DNA of 64,000 nucleotides, taken from NCBI RefSeq assembly GCF_900142845.1, contig NZ_FSRU01000002.1, positions 558,001-622,000 on the forward strand. Direction: 5' to 3'. The DNA comes from Paraburkholderia phenazinium (GTDB lineage Bacteria; Pseudomonadota; Gammaproteobacteria; Burkholderiales; Burkholderiaceae). Positions 29,557 to 37,935 of the stretch are shown here, piece after piece; within the stretch, counting starts at the first letter, position 1, and each line of letters opens with the position of its first letter. The notes beneath the pieces are model-generated. The model was not told where the DNA came from. It was given only the letters and a program-made list of their open reading frames with translations, and did not search any database. Both the position numbers and the translations under genes were made by a program.

Positions 29557-29587
29557 TTGACTTAGAGTGCACTCGAAGTCCTAACCT
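29557..29587 (+). promoter_or_regulatory. MerR-type promoter and operator
   Basis: -35 TTGACT (29557-29562), a 19-bp spacer and -10 TAACCT (29582-29587). A 20-bp near-perfect palindrome (29560-29579, one mismatched pair, centred on GTGCAC) fills the spacer. The overlong 19-bp spacer with a dyad inside it is the hallmark of promoters untwisted by MerR-family activators. It lies 11 bp before the MerR gene, so the regulator probably controls its own operon. Confidence 0.85.
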
Positions 29588-29597
29588 GAGTTCCGTC

Positions 29598-30056
29598 ATG
29601 TCAAAAGCACTCACCATTGGCCAGGTCGCGGCAAGCACCGGCGTCTCTGCACACACGCTGCGCTACTACGAACAGGCCGGCCTGATTCGGGCGGTCGGTC
29701 GCACGGAGGCGGGGCATCGTCTCTATGCGCCAGGCGACCTCGACTGGCTGCAGTTCGTGATGCGTCTGAAGGCGACCGGCATGCCGATCGCCGGGATGCA
29801 GGCTTTCGCTGCGTTGCGGGCGCAAGGCGAGGCCACGATCGGCGCGCGGCGCGAGATGCTGGCGGCGCATCGCGACACGGTACTCGCGCATATCGCGGAG
29901 TTGCAGATCAACCTCGAAGCGATCGTCGACAAGATTGCCTACTACGAGGCGGCTGAGCGCACGGTGACACGACAGGTCGACCCCTCTCAATCAGACAAGG
30001 ACTCACCATGGAACACGCACAAAACGACCGCTACACCCGGGGCTGGAACAAGCTGA
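29598..30056 (+). CDS. MerR-family transcriptional regulator
   Basis: 152-aa regulator. The MerR winged helix is at the N-terminus (LTIGQVAASTGVSAHTLRYYEQAGLI, then GHRLYAPGDLDWLQFVMRLKATGMPIAGM), followed by a dimerisation coiled coil (about 75-120, ending EAIVDKIAYYE). No metal-binding cysteines are present, so it more likely senses an organic or redox signal than a metal. ATG at 29598. Its 3' end overlaps the start of the next gene by 49 bases, which links the two translationally. The operator sits directly upstream. Confidence 0.9.
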   Translation: MSKALTIGQVAASTGVSAHTLRYYEQAGLIRAVGRTEAGHRLYAPGDLDWLQFVMRLKATGMPIAGMQAFAALRAQGEATIGARREMLAAHRDTVLAHIAELQINLEAIVDKIAYYEAAERTVTRQVDPSQSDKDSPWNTHKTTATPGAGTS

Positions 30057-30430
30057 AGGAGATCGACGGGGCCACCGGCGAGAAGGTGATCGCCGCGCTT
30101 GCGCCGATCGCCCCGGATTTCGGGCGGCTGCTGATCGAGTTCGGTTTCGGCGATATCTATAGCCGGCCGCAACTGGATCTGCGCTCGCGCGAGATTGCGA
30201 CAATTGCTTCGCTGGCGACGCTAGGGTGCGCGCAGCCGCAACTGAAGGTGCATATCGAAGCGGCGTTGAATGTCGGCTGCACGCGCGACGAGATCGTCGA
30301 GGTGTTCATGCAGATGGCGCTTTACGCAGGCTTTCCGGCGGCCCTGAACGCGTTGTTTGCCGCCCGGGAGGTGTTCGAGCGGCGTGATGTGGAGGAGGCG
30401 TGCGGCGAGGCGGCGGGGGAGGCTGCCTAA
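30008..30430 (+). CDS. Carboxymuconolactone decarboxylase family protein
   Basis: 140-aa all-helical protein of the CMD/AhpD family. It resembles gamma-carboxymuconolactone decarboxylase (LDLRSREIATIASLATLGCAQPQLKVHIEAALNVGCTRDEIVEVFMQMALYAGFPAALNAL). The AhpD-type CxxC is missing, so peroxidase activity is unlikely; the conserved KVHIEAALN histidine is present. With only a MerR gene beside it and no protocatechuate pathway genes nearby, the substrate is unknown. ATG 30008 has AAGGA seven bases upstream and lies inside the MerR gene in another frame. Confidence 0.88.
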   Translation: MEHAQNDRYTRGWNKLKEIDGATGEKVIAALAPIAPDFGRLLIEFGFGDIYSRPQLDLRSREIATIASLATLGCAQPQLKVHIEAALNVGCTRDEIVEVFMQMALYAGFPAALNALFAAREVFERRDVEEACGEAAGEAA

Positions 30431-30523
30431 GGGAGACCATGCGGCAGGAGGCGGCGGAGCAGGGGCGCGGCGAGGTTTGCAGAGCGGCTGCCTAAGACCT
30501 GAAAAGCAACTAACGGTCAAGCA

Positions 30524-30551
30524 GTCAAGGCGCCTCCAACAACGCCTTGAC
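30524..30551. terminator. Perfect 9-bp hairpin between convergent genes
   Basis: Arms GTCAAGGCG (30524-30532) and CGCCTTGAC (30543-30551) with a 10-nt loop lie between the convergent CMD and MATE genes. No U-tract on either side; a weak or factor-assisted terminator is the simplest reading. Confidence 0.45.
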
Positions 30552-30579
30552 CCGCATCATCGCTTGCCGCCCACGCCGC

Positions 30580-31959
30580 CTACACGGCCTTATCCGCCTG
30601 CCCGTCAAAACCAGCCTGCAGATACCGCCGGCTGACCGATTGCAAGTAAAGCAATAACCCGGATCCGGCAATCGCGAGACTCGCCATATTGGCGACCCAG
30701 AACCCGCGTGCGCCGGTCAACCAGACGGGTATGGCGCCGCCGATATCGAAGCCGAGCAGATAGCCGCCGCCAAGCCCCACACCCCACAGCGCGATGGCAT
30801 AGATCACCGTAGGCACGACCGCCACCTTGTAGGCGCGCAACACGAAGGCCGTCGTCACCTGCAGCGAATCGAACACGTGATAGAACACCACGATCAGAAC
30901 CAGCGGCATCGCGGCCGCCGCGACCAGCGGGTTCGGCGTATAGCCTTCGATGATCAGCGGCCGCAGCGCGAGCGCAATGGCTCCATAGCAGCAGGCGATC
31001 GTCACGGCCATCAGGATGCCATGCCGCGACAGCGTGCGCGCCGCTTCGTGGCGATGCGCGCCGAGCGCCTGGGCCACCAGCGTGGAGGTGGCAATGCCGA
31101 TCGACAGCGGCGTCATGTAGAGGACCGCGCCGACGTTGCCGGCAATCTGGTGTCCGGCGAGCGTCGTGGTGCCGAAGCGGGCGATGAACAGCGCCATGAA
31201 GGTGTACGAGGTAACCTCGATCAGATACGAGAGCCCCATCGGAATACCGAGGCGTAACTGGGCAACCTGACGGCGCCAGACCGGCCAGCAGAAGTGCGAG
31301 AAGATCGCGAACGGCCGGAACACGTCGAGGCGCGTCATCAACAGAATGCCGACGACGGCCAGCGTCCAGTTGATCGTCGTGCTGGCGAGCGCGCAGCCCG
31401 GGCCGCCGAGCGCCGGCATGCCAAAGCCGCCGAAGACAAACCAGCGATTGAGCGGAAACTTCATCAGCAGCGCGCCGACCTGCAGGATCATCACGAGCCG
31501 CGGCTGGCCGACCGCGTTAGTCAGCGAGCTGTAGATACGAAAGGTCAGGCCGGCCGGCAGGCCGAACGCCAGGATCTGCAGGTAAGCGACCGTGCGTTCG
31601 TGCAGCGCCGCCGGCACGCGGGCCACGCGCAGGATCGGCTCGGGGAAGTACAGGATCAGGAAGCCGATCGTCATCAGCGCCAGCGCGAGCCAGAACGACT
31701 GGCGGACTTCCTCGCCGATCTGGCTGTAGTGACGCCCGCCGTAGAGCTGGCCGGCAATCGGCTGCAGGGCGGTGAGAATGCCGGTCAGGCCGATATAGAC
31801 CGAGATATAGATCGACGAGCCGAGGCCAAGCGCCGCGAGGTCGACGGCCGAATAACGCCCGACCATCGCCGTGTCGATCACGCCGAACGCGATGATCGCC
31901 AACTGGCCGATCAATACCGGCCAGGCAAGCGCGGCGATCTTCCGTACGTCAGCGAGCAT
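30580..31959 (-). CDS. MATE-family efflux/flippase transporter
   Basis: 459-aa inner membrane protein with about 12 transmembrane helices and MatE-domain text (IAALAWPVLIGQLAIIAFGVIDTAMVGRYSAVDLAALGLG at the N-terminus, LAGHQIAGNVGAVLYMTPLSIGIATSTLVAQALGA in the second half). MATE proteins of the NorM branch export cationic compounds in exchange for sodium or protons. ATG 31959 gives MLADVRKIAALAW; the long upstream extension in the same frame is antisense to the next gene. It begins two bases after the stop of an ArnT-like glycosyltransferase gene, so the pair is one operon; drug efflux versus movement of a glycolipid cannot be decided from sequence. Confidence 0.9.
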   Translation of the reverse strand: MLADVRKIAALAWPVLIGQLAIIAFGVIDTAMVGRYSAVDLAALGLGSSIYISVYIGLTGILTALQPIAGQLYGGRHYSQIGEEVRQSFWLALALMTIGFLILYFPEPILRVARVPAALHERTVAYLQILAFGLPAGLTFRIYSSLTNAVGQPRLVMILQVGALLMKFPLNRWFVFGGFGMPALGGPGCALASTTINWTLAVVGILLMTRLDVFRPFAIFSHFCWPVWRRQVAQLRLGIPMGLSYLIEVTSYTFMALFIARFGTTTLAGHQIAGNVGAVLYMTPLSIGIATSTLVAQALGAHRHEAARTLSRHGILMAVTIACCYGAIALALRPLIIEGYTPNPLVAAAAMPLVLIVVFYHVFDSLQVTTAFVLRAYKVAVVPTVIYAIALWGVGLGGGYLLGFDIGGAIPVWLTGARGFWVANMASLAIAGSGLLLYLQSVSRRYLQAGFDGQADKAV

Positions 31960-31961
31960 GA

Positions 31962-33734
31962 TCAGTCCGTGCTGGCCGGGGCGGCTTGCCTCGGACGCCA
32001 GGCGCGGTGTCTGGCGGGCGGCTTCGGACGGTCGATGCGCACGTACAGGCGGAAGCGCTCGTCGCGGTCGGCGACCCGGCGGCCTTCCCACACCATCTTC
32101 CAGACGAAGTCCGACATCGAACTCGGTTCGCCGTAGTCTTGCGTGTCCTGGCGCAGGATCACGTCGCAGTCTTGATCGAAAGCAAAATGCATGTGGCCGA
32201 AGTAGGCAAACGTCGCAATCTGCGCATTGCCGAGGCGCACCGGCGAAATGCAACTGTAGTCGTCCGGCAGATGGGTCGCGATCTGTTCGGCCACGTCCTT
32301 ATAAGTCCGGCTGTAGTTGATGATGGGCAGCCACAGCGTCATCACCAGCACCCACATCAGCGTCGTGCCGGCGCTGGAGAGCACCACGCTGCGCCACAGC
32401 ACTTTCGGATGGCGCGCGAGGCGCCAGCGGACCAGCACGAACCAGCATACCGTTACGGCGACCGCGCAGATGAACGACAGCATCTTGAACTGCGGCACGA
32501 AGCCCGGCGCATACCGGGCCATGTTGCGCGCGAGCGGCGCCGGAAAACCGGTGAGGCCTGCGATCCAGAACAGCCAGACGGTACTGCCGAGTATCGTAAA
32601 GCTGAGGAGGGCGAACCAGTCGATGGCGTTGATGGTGCCGCGATTGAGCGTGGGCAGCGCGAAGGTGGCGAGCACCGCGAGCGCCGGCAGCAGCAGCATG
32701 AAGAGCAGGTTGGTCTGATGGCTCTGCAGCACGACGAGGATCAGCAACGGCGTGATCACCGACAATGGAATCGCCACGTGCGGCGCGCGCCGCAAGCCGG
32801 ACCAGCTGAACCACGACCAGATGGCCAGCGGCCAGGCGGGCCACGTGAAGAGCGGCAGGTTTTTCAGCGCATAGCGGGCCACCGAGCCGGGCGGTCCGGC
32901 AAACGTGTTGATGCTGGTGCTCACCCACTGATTGAGGTACCAGACGGCGTCGTCGGGGTAGGCGGAGAGCGCGGCGATCGGCCAGGACAGCGACACCACC
33001 AGCGCGACCGGCAAGCCGGCCAGCAGCAGCCAGCGCGTGCGCGCCGCGGGCACGATGATCGTCATGGCGAGCGTGCCGACCAGTAGCGCGGCCACCAGCA
33101 CGGGGTTGCTCGCCAAGGCCACGAGGCCGAGCGCGAAGCCCCAGACGAGCGCGCCTTGCACCGGCTTGTCGATCATCCGCACAAGGCCGTACAGGAGCAT
33201 CGCAACGCAGACGAACTGCGCGAGTTGCGGCGTGGTTTCGTGGCCGCGCTCGGCGAGGCCGAAGCAGGCGAGCAGAATCAGCAGTGCGCCGTCCGCGAGC
33301 GTGCGGCCGTAATCGCGCGGTTCCGGCTCGCCGCCGAAGGCGTATTTGAACGGTTGGACTTCAGGGCGCCGGCCGAGCAGATAGGCGGTGTACCAGACGA
33401 AGGCGCAGGCGCCGCAAAACAGCAGACCGGTGAAGACGCGCGAGGCATTGCTGGCGTCGACCCAGGGCGCCAGCGCACGGATCGAACTGGCGCCGAGCCA
33501 GTAGCCGAGCGGACCGTTGTCGGTCAGATATTTGCCGACCAGGTTCGGCAACAGCCAGTCGTGCGCGTTGCCCTTGGCCATGGTCCACATGACGCCGAAG
33601 CCGGCCGCATCTTCGTTCTTCCACGGGTCGCGGCCGAACAGGCCGAACGACGCGTAGACAATACTGATGGCCAGCAACAGCCAGCGCGGCAGGGCGCTCG
33701 TGGCGGAGGCAGTGAGGCGAACGACGGATCTCAT
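31962..33734 (-). CDS. ArnT/PMT-like (GT-C) integral membrane glycosyltransferase, unassigned substrate
   Basis: 590-aa membrane protein with roughly 11-12 hydrophobic segments. The first large loop (about 35-75: GRDPWKNEDAAGFGVMWTMAKG, then HDWLLPNLVGKYLTDNGPLGYW) copies the layout of the ArnT/PMT (GT39/GT83) active-site loop, with an acidic ED pair where ArnT has DE and a conserved GPLxYW where ArnT has KPPLQTW. Overall text is clearly different from the true ArnT at 6412-8094. A lipid-linked sugar donor and a periplasmic acceptor are expected for the family; the actual substrates are unknown. ATG 33734 matches a basic N-terminus and first helix; an upstream start at 33818 seems too long. 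The MATE gene follows after two bases. Confidence 0.8.
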   Translation of the reverse strand: MRSVVRLTASATSALPRWLLLAISIVYASFGLFGRDPWKNEDAAGFGVMWTMAKGNAHDWLLPNLVGKYLTDNGPLGYWLGASSIRALAPWVDASNASRVFTGLLFCGACAFVWYTAYLLGRRPEVQPFKYAFGGEPEPRDYGRTLADGALLILLACFGLAERGHETTPQLAQFVCVAMLLYGLVRMIDKPVQGALVWGFALGLVALASNPVLVAALLVGTLAMTIIVPAARTRWLLLAGLPVALVVSLSWPIAALSAYPDDAVWYLNQWVSTSINTFAGPPGSVARYALKNLPLFTWPAWPLAIWSWFSWSGLRRAPHVAIPLSVITPLLILVVLQSHQTNLLFMLLLPALAVLATFALPTLNRGTINAIDWFALLSFTILGSTVWLFWIAGLTGFPAPLARNMARYAPGFVPQFKMLSFICAVAVTVCWFVLVRWRLARHPKVLWRSVVLSSAGTTLMWVLVMTLWLPIINYSRTYKDVAEQIATHLPDDYSCISPVRLGNAQIATFAYFGHMHFAFDQDCDVILRQDTQDYGEPSSMSDFVWKMVWEGRRVADRDERFRLYVRIDRPKPPARHRAWRPRQAAPASTD

Positions 33735-33938
33735 GCGGATATGTTGATCTCGGATAAACGCTTCGACCGGCGCCGGGCAGGGTGCCCGGCAGCATGGCCG
33801 ATTCGCAGCATCCGGCATTGTAGACGTGGCGCACTGCGCGCGTCACGGTCAGTAACAGGCGGCAACGTGGCGCACCGGCCCGTAACGGGGCGTTGAGCGG
33901 CGCGATACGGCGCAGGGAAAGCAGCGGCGCCAGGCGAC

Positions 33939-33963
33939 AAAAAAGGGCAGCTTACGCTGCCCT
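33939..33963 (-). terminator. Intrinsic terminator of rpmE2
   Basis: Stem GGGCAGC (33945-33951) / GCTGCCC (33956-33962) with TTAC loop; the six A at 33939-33944 form the U-run on the minus strand. It lies about 67 bp past the L31 stop codon. Confidence 0.85.
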
Positions 33964-34029
33964 CCTGTGCTGGTGCTTGAGCGCCCCGTCCGGCCTGCAG
34001 CCAGTGACGGGGCGGATACACCCTGGCTA

Positions 34030-34293
34030 TTACTTCGCTGCCTTGCCGGTAGCGCGCGAGCCGAACTTCTTGTTGAACTTCTCGACGCGGCCTGCCGTGT
34101 CCATGATCTTTTGTTGACCGGTGTAGAACGGATGCGATTCCGACGACACTTCGATCTTGGCGAGCGGGTAGGTCTTGCCTTCGAATTCGCCGGTTTCGCG
34201 CGTCTGGATGGTCGAACGGGTCACAAACTTGAAGTCGATCGACATATCGACGAACAGAACTTCGCGGTAATTCGGGTGAATGCCTTCTTTCAT
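34030..34293 (-). CDS. rpmE2: 50S ribosomal protein L31 type B
   Basis: 87-aa ribosomal protein. [29 protein letters not shown] and [29 protein letters not shown] are diagnostic of the longer type B L31. It lacks the CxxC zinc-binding cysteines of type A, so it does not tie up zinc. In many bacteria the B form is induced by zinc shortage through Zur; I cannot identify a Zur site here. ATG 34293 has AAGGAAA just upstream on its strand. It is a single-gene transcript with its own promoter and terminator. Confidence 0.96.
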   Translation of the reverse strand: MKEGIHPNYREVLFVDMSIDFKFVTRSTIQTRETGEFEGKTYPLAKIEVSSESHPFYTGQQKIMDTAGRVEKFNKKFGSRATGKAAK

Positions 34294-34389
34294 GGTCTTT
34301 CCTTTAGTCTGGCGGTAGCCAACCCGCGTGCAGCCGCTTATGCGGAAGCATCTTGGCGCGAGCCACTTGCCTAAGGTCGAAAAACGGCG

Positions 34390-34418
34390 ATTATGCCAGA
34401 AAATCAGACGGTTGACGA
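34390..34418 (-). promoter_or_regulatory. Candidate sigma-70 promoter of rpmE2
   Basis: On the minus strand: -35 TCGTCA (34413-34418), 17-bp spacer, extended -10 TGG-CATAAT (hexamer at 34390-34395). It gives a leader of about 90 nt before the L31 start. Confidence 0.5.
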
Positions 34419-34538
34419 ACTTTGCGGAGGTTTTTTCGCGGCCGGCGGGTTGACTGGTTGGTTGGCTGGCCGCCGGTTGCGGTTCCAGGCCGGGTCTCAT
34501 GCCCGTGACCTCTATGCCGCCGGGTTCCATGCCGCTTC

Positions 34539-35366
34539 TTAGGCCTGCAGTGCGCCCACCCGCGCCGGATCCTGCCGGTAGTAGCGTGCCAGCAGCCGGT
34601 AGAGCTCCGGGTATTCGGCTTCGAACGCGTGCGGCTGGACGAACAGCGCCTCGCTGCAAACGGCAAAAAATTCCGACGGATGGTCCGCCGCGTAGGGATC
34701 GATCAGCGATTCCCGCTCGAAACGCGTCCAGCGGCGGTCCGGTACCGCATCCACCCTGGCGCAGAAGTGGTCGTAGGCGTGGTCGAATACCTGGCCCCAG
34801 GCGGTTGCATCGAGTGGCGCGTGCCAGCGGCGAAACAGCGGCGGGTGGCCATCGGCCTCGCCGCTCAGCATGTCGATCTTGTGCGCGAATTCGTGAATCA
34901 CCACGTTATAGGCGTCCGTGCCGTCCGTCATCTGCGCGTCTTCCCACGACAGCACCACCGGACCGCCTTCCCAGGCCTCGCCGCTGGCGTCGTGCTCGAC
35001 TTCATGGACCACGCCGTCTTCGTCCTCGACGGTTTTGCGGATCACGAATTCGCCCGGATAGACAATCACGCCGACCCAGCCGCGATAGAGATCCAACCCA
35101 AGGTTCAGCACCGGCAAGCAAGCCTGGGCGGCGATCGCCACGGTCATCGCATCGGTCAGCTCGAGTTCGTGCGCGGTGGAGAACTCCTTCTGCGCGATAA
35201 AGAGGCTGCTCAGTTCGCGCAGCCGCGCGAGGTCCGCCGCTTCGAGATGGTTGAGGAACGGCAGACCGGCAAGCGTTGCCTGCCAGAGCGCGTCGTCAAT
35301 CGGATGGTTGCGCAGTGCCCGCTCGCGGCGGCGCGCATCGAACCAGTGGGTGAGTTTCGCTAGCAT
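34539..35366 (-). CDS. mtfA: MtfA-type zinc metallopeptidase
   Basis: 275-aa cytoplasmic peptidase of the MtfA (Mlc titration factor A) family. The zinc motif HEFAH is at 158-162 with the following [13 protein letters not shown], and [30 protein letters not shown] near the C-terminus supplies the third ligand region. In E. coli MtfA binds the glucose repressor Mlc; beta-proteobacterial members are described only by homology. It starts three bases after the stop of an MFS transporter, so the MerR-MFS-mtfA genes form one operon. The ATG at 35366 is the only good start. Confidence 0.9.
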   Translation of the reverse strand: MLAKLTHWFDARRRERALRNHPIDDALWQATLAGLPFLNHLEAADLARLRELSSLFIAQKEFSTAHELELTDAMTVAIAAQACLPVLNLGLDLYRGWVGVIVYPGEFVIRKTVEDEDGVVHEVEHDASGEAWEGGPVVLSWEDAQMTDGTDAYNVVIHEFAHKIDMLSGEADGHPPLFRRWHAPLDATAWGQVFDHAYDHFCARVDAVPDRRWTRFERESLIDPYAADHPSEFFAVCSEALFVQPHAFEAEYPELYRLLARYYRQDPARVGALQA

Positions 35367-35369
35367 CGC

Positions 35370-36926
35370 TCAGTCGATCTGTTTTTGCCACGCGGCGAAA
35401 AGGCCGCCACACACTGCTACCCCAACGAGGTAGTAGAACCCATCGAGCGAAGTCAAAAAGCTCGCCTGTTGCGCGACCATCCGCGCGATCTGCGCCATGG
35501 CCAGGCCGTGCGCCTCGGTGAGCGAACGGCCGGTTGCGGCGAAGCCTCGCGTCAGCGTGGCAAGCGTGTTCTGGAACACCGGATTGAACGGATTCACGAA
35601 CTCGGCAAGACGCGCCTGATGCAGCGCCTCGCGATGCTGCTCGATGATGATCATGGACGCGGTGGCGAACGAGATCGTCAATTGCCGCACGATGTTCTTC
35701 AACCGGTAGCCGTGCGTGAATTCCTCGATAGCGAAGATTCTAAACGTCAGATTGGCGACTGGCAGCACGATAAACAGTAACAGCAGACCGCGCAGCAGCA
35801 ACGGCACGAGTAGCGCCTCCTCGCCGACGCCGGGTTCCATGCGCGTCATCCACGCCGCGGCGAACGCGGCGAGCGCAAAGCCCGGCACGATGATCCACTT
35901 CTTGCGCGGCAGCAGCTTCGAATAGCGCAGGTAGACGAACAACGCGCTGGCGGAGATAAGCGAGGTCACGCCGACGAGCCTGCCGGCGTTCTCCACCGGA
36001 TAACCGAGACCGCTTTCGAGGAAACGCGAGATCAGATAACTGAAAGCGGTGGACTGGTAGTAGTAGAACATGTAGAGCACGAGGCCCACCTGGAACGTCT
36101 TCTCGCGCAGGGCGTGCAGCCGCACCAGCGGATTCGGGTGATGCCATTGCTGGTAGGCAAACCAGGCCAGTGCGCCGATGCCCAGCAGGGTCAGCAGGAT
36201 CAGTCCGGGGGATCCCGTGAACAACTGGAAGCGCAGTTGCTGCATCACGATCTGCAACGCGCCTTGCGCAAACGCGAAAATCACGTAGGGCCAGAAGTGT
36301 GCGGAGCCGCGTTCTTCCGGCTGGCGATCGCCGGAATTCGGCAGGGCGAGCAAGGCCAATACGGCGAACAGGACACCCACCGGCGCGGTGCAGGCGAACA
36401 GCGCGCGCCAGTCGAAATGCGCTACGAGCTGACCGCCGACCAGCGGCGCCAGCGCGCTGCTGAGCACGATCAGAAGCAGAAACGCGCGCGTCGCGACTGG
36501 GCGCTGTTGCGTGGTGAAGCTGATCTGGATCAGGATGCGGCAGGTGCCCATCATCGGGCCGATGAAGTAACCCTGAAAGCCGCGCGCGAACGCCAGTTCG
36601 AACGAGGTTTCGCATAGCGCCGCCGCGAGTGCGCCCGCTGAATAAAGCAGCATGCAGCCGGCGACGTAGCGCCGGTAACCGAAGCGCTCCACCCACCACT
36701 GCTGTTGCAGGATGCCGAGTACGGCCGCGACGGCGTAGGCGCTCGACGACCACACCAGTTCGTCGGGCGACGCGTTGACCCCGCCGGCGATGTAGCTCGT
36801 GAAGAACGAGAAGATGGCGTTGTCGAAATAGTCGAGGCCGGTGACGACCGCCAGCACCCACGGGAAGAAGTCGCCGCGCAGTTTTTCGACGCTGAAGAGC
36901 GGCACGCGGGATGTGGCGGCGCTCAT
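35370..36926 (-). CDS. MFS transporter, probable 14-helix drug exporter type
   Basis: 518-aa inner membrane permease with about 14 hydrophobic segments, which suggests the DHA2 (EmrB-like) branch. The N-terminal half has YFDNAIFSFFTSYIAGGVNASPDELVWSSSAYAVAAV, where DHA2 exporters usually carry LDxTIVNVALP, so the motif is only loosely kept. FQGYFIGPMMG matches the family loop. The substrate is unknown; local control by a MerR regulator suggests induction by the exported compound. Its ATG overlaps the MerR stop (ATGA), and mtfA follows after three bases. Confidence 0.87.
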   Translation of the reverse strand: MSAATSRVPLFSVEKLRGDFFPWVLAVVTGLDYFDNAIFSFFTSYIAGGVNASPDELVWSSSAYAVAAVLGILQQQWWVERFGYRRYVAGCMLLYSAGALAAALCETSFELAFARGFQGYFIGPMMGTCRILIQISFTTQQRPVATRAFLLLIVLSSALAPLVGGQLVAHFDWRALFACTAPVGVLFAVLALLALPNSGDRQPEERGSAHFWPYVIFAFAQGALQIVMQQLRFQLFTGSPGLILLTLLGIGALAWFAYQQWHHPNPLVRLHALREKTFQVGLVLYMFYYYQSTAFSYLISRFLESGLGYPVENAGRLVGVTSLISASALFVYLRYSKLLPRKKWIIVPGFALAAFAAAWMTRMEPGVGEEALLVPLLLRGLLLLFIVLPVANLTFRIFAIEEFTHGYRLKNIVRQLTISFATASMIIIEQHREALHQARLAEFVNPFNPVFQNTLATLTRGFAATGRSLTEAHGLAMAQIARMVAQQASFLTSLDGFYYLVGVAVCGGLFAAWQKQID

Positions 36927-37435
36927 GCGGATTCGTCCCGCGCCCTGGACTTCTTCGACTTGCGTGCGGCTTGTGCTTCGCGGCGTTGCTTGAGGAGCGT
37001 ATCGGCGTTTTCGCCGGCGAGACGGCGCACGACGTAGTCGAGGTCGTGACTGAGTTCGGCCTTCAGCGTTTGCGCTTCCTTCAGTTCGCGACGCATCGCT
37101 TCGATGCGCGCGTCGAGTGCGTCGACCTGTTGCGAGAGCCCGTCGCGGATCGCCTGCAGCGACTCGGTGGAAAAGCGGTTGCTGCCGGTTTCAGTGGACT
37201 CTAGCGGGCGCTTCAGCATCTCGGTGATGCCTTGCAGCGAAAAGCCGAGCGAACGCAGTCGCAGAATGCGGGCGAAACGCTCCAGGTCGTCTTCGTCGTA
37301 GAGCCGGTAGCGGCCTTCGCTGCGCGTGGGCGAGACGAGGCCGCGTTCCTCGTAGTACTTGAGCGTGCGCGGCGTGACGTTTAGACGATCGGCGGCGTCG
37401 CGTACGGTGAGCAGGGTGGGGCGGTCCTTTGACAT
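36923..37435 (-). CDS. MerR-family transcriptional regulator of the MFS-mtfA operon
   Basis: 170-aa regulator. The MerR winged helix LTVRDAADRLNVTPRTLKYYEERGLVSPTRSEGRYRLYDEDDLERFARILRLRSLGFSLQGI occupies about residues 8-70, followed by a coiled coil (95-140) and a K/R-rich tail (QRREAQAARKSKKSRARDESA). There are no metal-ligand cysteines. ATG 37435 was chosen; an in-frame upstream start at 37489 would lie across the operator-like palindrome. It is the first gene of the operon and overlaps the MFS gene by four bases, so it probably controls all three genes. Confidence 0.9.
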   Translation of the reverse strand: MSKDRPTLLTVRDAADRLNVTPRTLKYYEERGLVSPTRSEGRYRLYDEDDLERFARILRLRSLGFSLQGITEMLKRPLESTETGSNRFSTESLQAIRDGLSQQVDALDARIEAMRRELKEAQTLKAELSHDLDYVVRRLAGENADTLLKQRREAQAARKSKKSRARDESA

Positions 37436-37475
37436 GGGGCGTGAAGCAGTGAAAGGGAGTGGGTAGTATAGTGCA

Positions 37476-37491
37476 ACGTGAACGTACACGT
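37476..37491. promoter_or_regulatory. Operator-like palindrome upstream of the second MerR gene
   Basis: ACGTG (37476-37480) and CACGT (37487-37491) flank a 6-bp centre containing ACGT. On the minus strand it is followed by TATACT (37465-37470), a candidate -10. No clear -35 was found, so this is weaker than the MerR promoter at 29557. Confidence 0.45.
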
Positions 37492-37935
37492 ATAGGTTTG
37501 CGGGGATCAGATTGCGTGTGACGACGCGAGTCCCCGGGTTGCTGCAAGCGCGCTTGCCTCAACCTGGGCTGAAAGCTGGGATGCGCCGCCATGAAGCTAA
37601 CGGCCGATCAGGATGCCATGGGATCAAACACGTTGTTGTCCTTGTAGAGCTCCGCCGAACCGGGATCGAGATCATTCGAAGGCCACAACGACCGGCCCAA
37701 TCTCCTCCCCCTAGCCCAAGACGTTGCCGACGCGATCCGCGTTGTCGTTCGGGCTCACGTGGCTTTCAACACATCAGGGACATTTTGACAACGCCGCCAG
37801 CCAAGGAATAATCGAATTTGAGCAAATGAGCGATTTTATAATCGTTTTCTTGCAGATCTAATCGACCGAAAGCGCCCAACCCGAGTTATCACCGTTTTTC
37901 GCACGAGCGAAACGACCCGAACAGGATCCGGCGAG
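37492..37935. other. Intergenic region before the Fic pseudogene
   Basis: About 440 bp with no supportable gene. Short open frames exist (for example 37512-37811 on the plus strand), but they lack homology I can recognise and have no ribosome binding site. The last 120 bp (37810-37880) are AT-rich compared with the surroundings and include a small CGATT/AATCG dyad; this may be the old promoter of the Fic gene. Confidence 0.45.

Noticed and set aside
37512..37811. Short plus-strand frame upstream of the Fic remnant
   Set aside because: Arg/Pro-rich text, no ribosome binding site and no recognised homology; it could hold debris of an older gene but this is not supportable.
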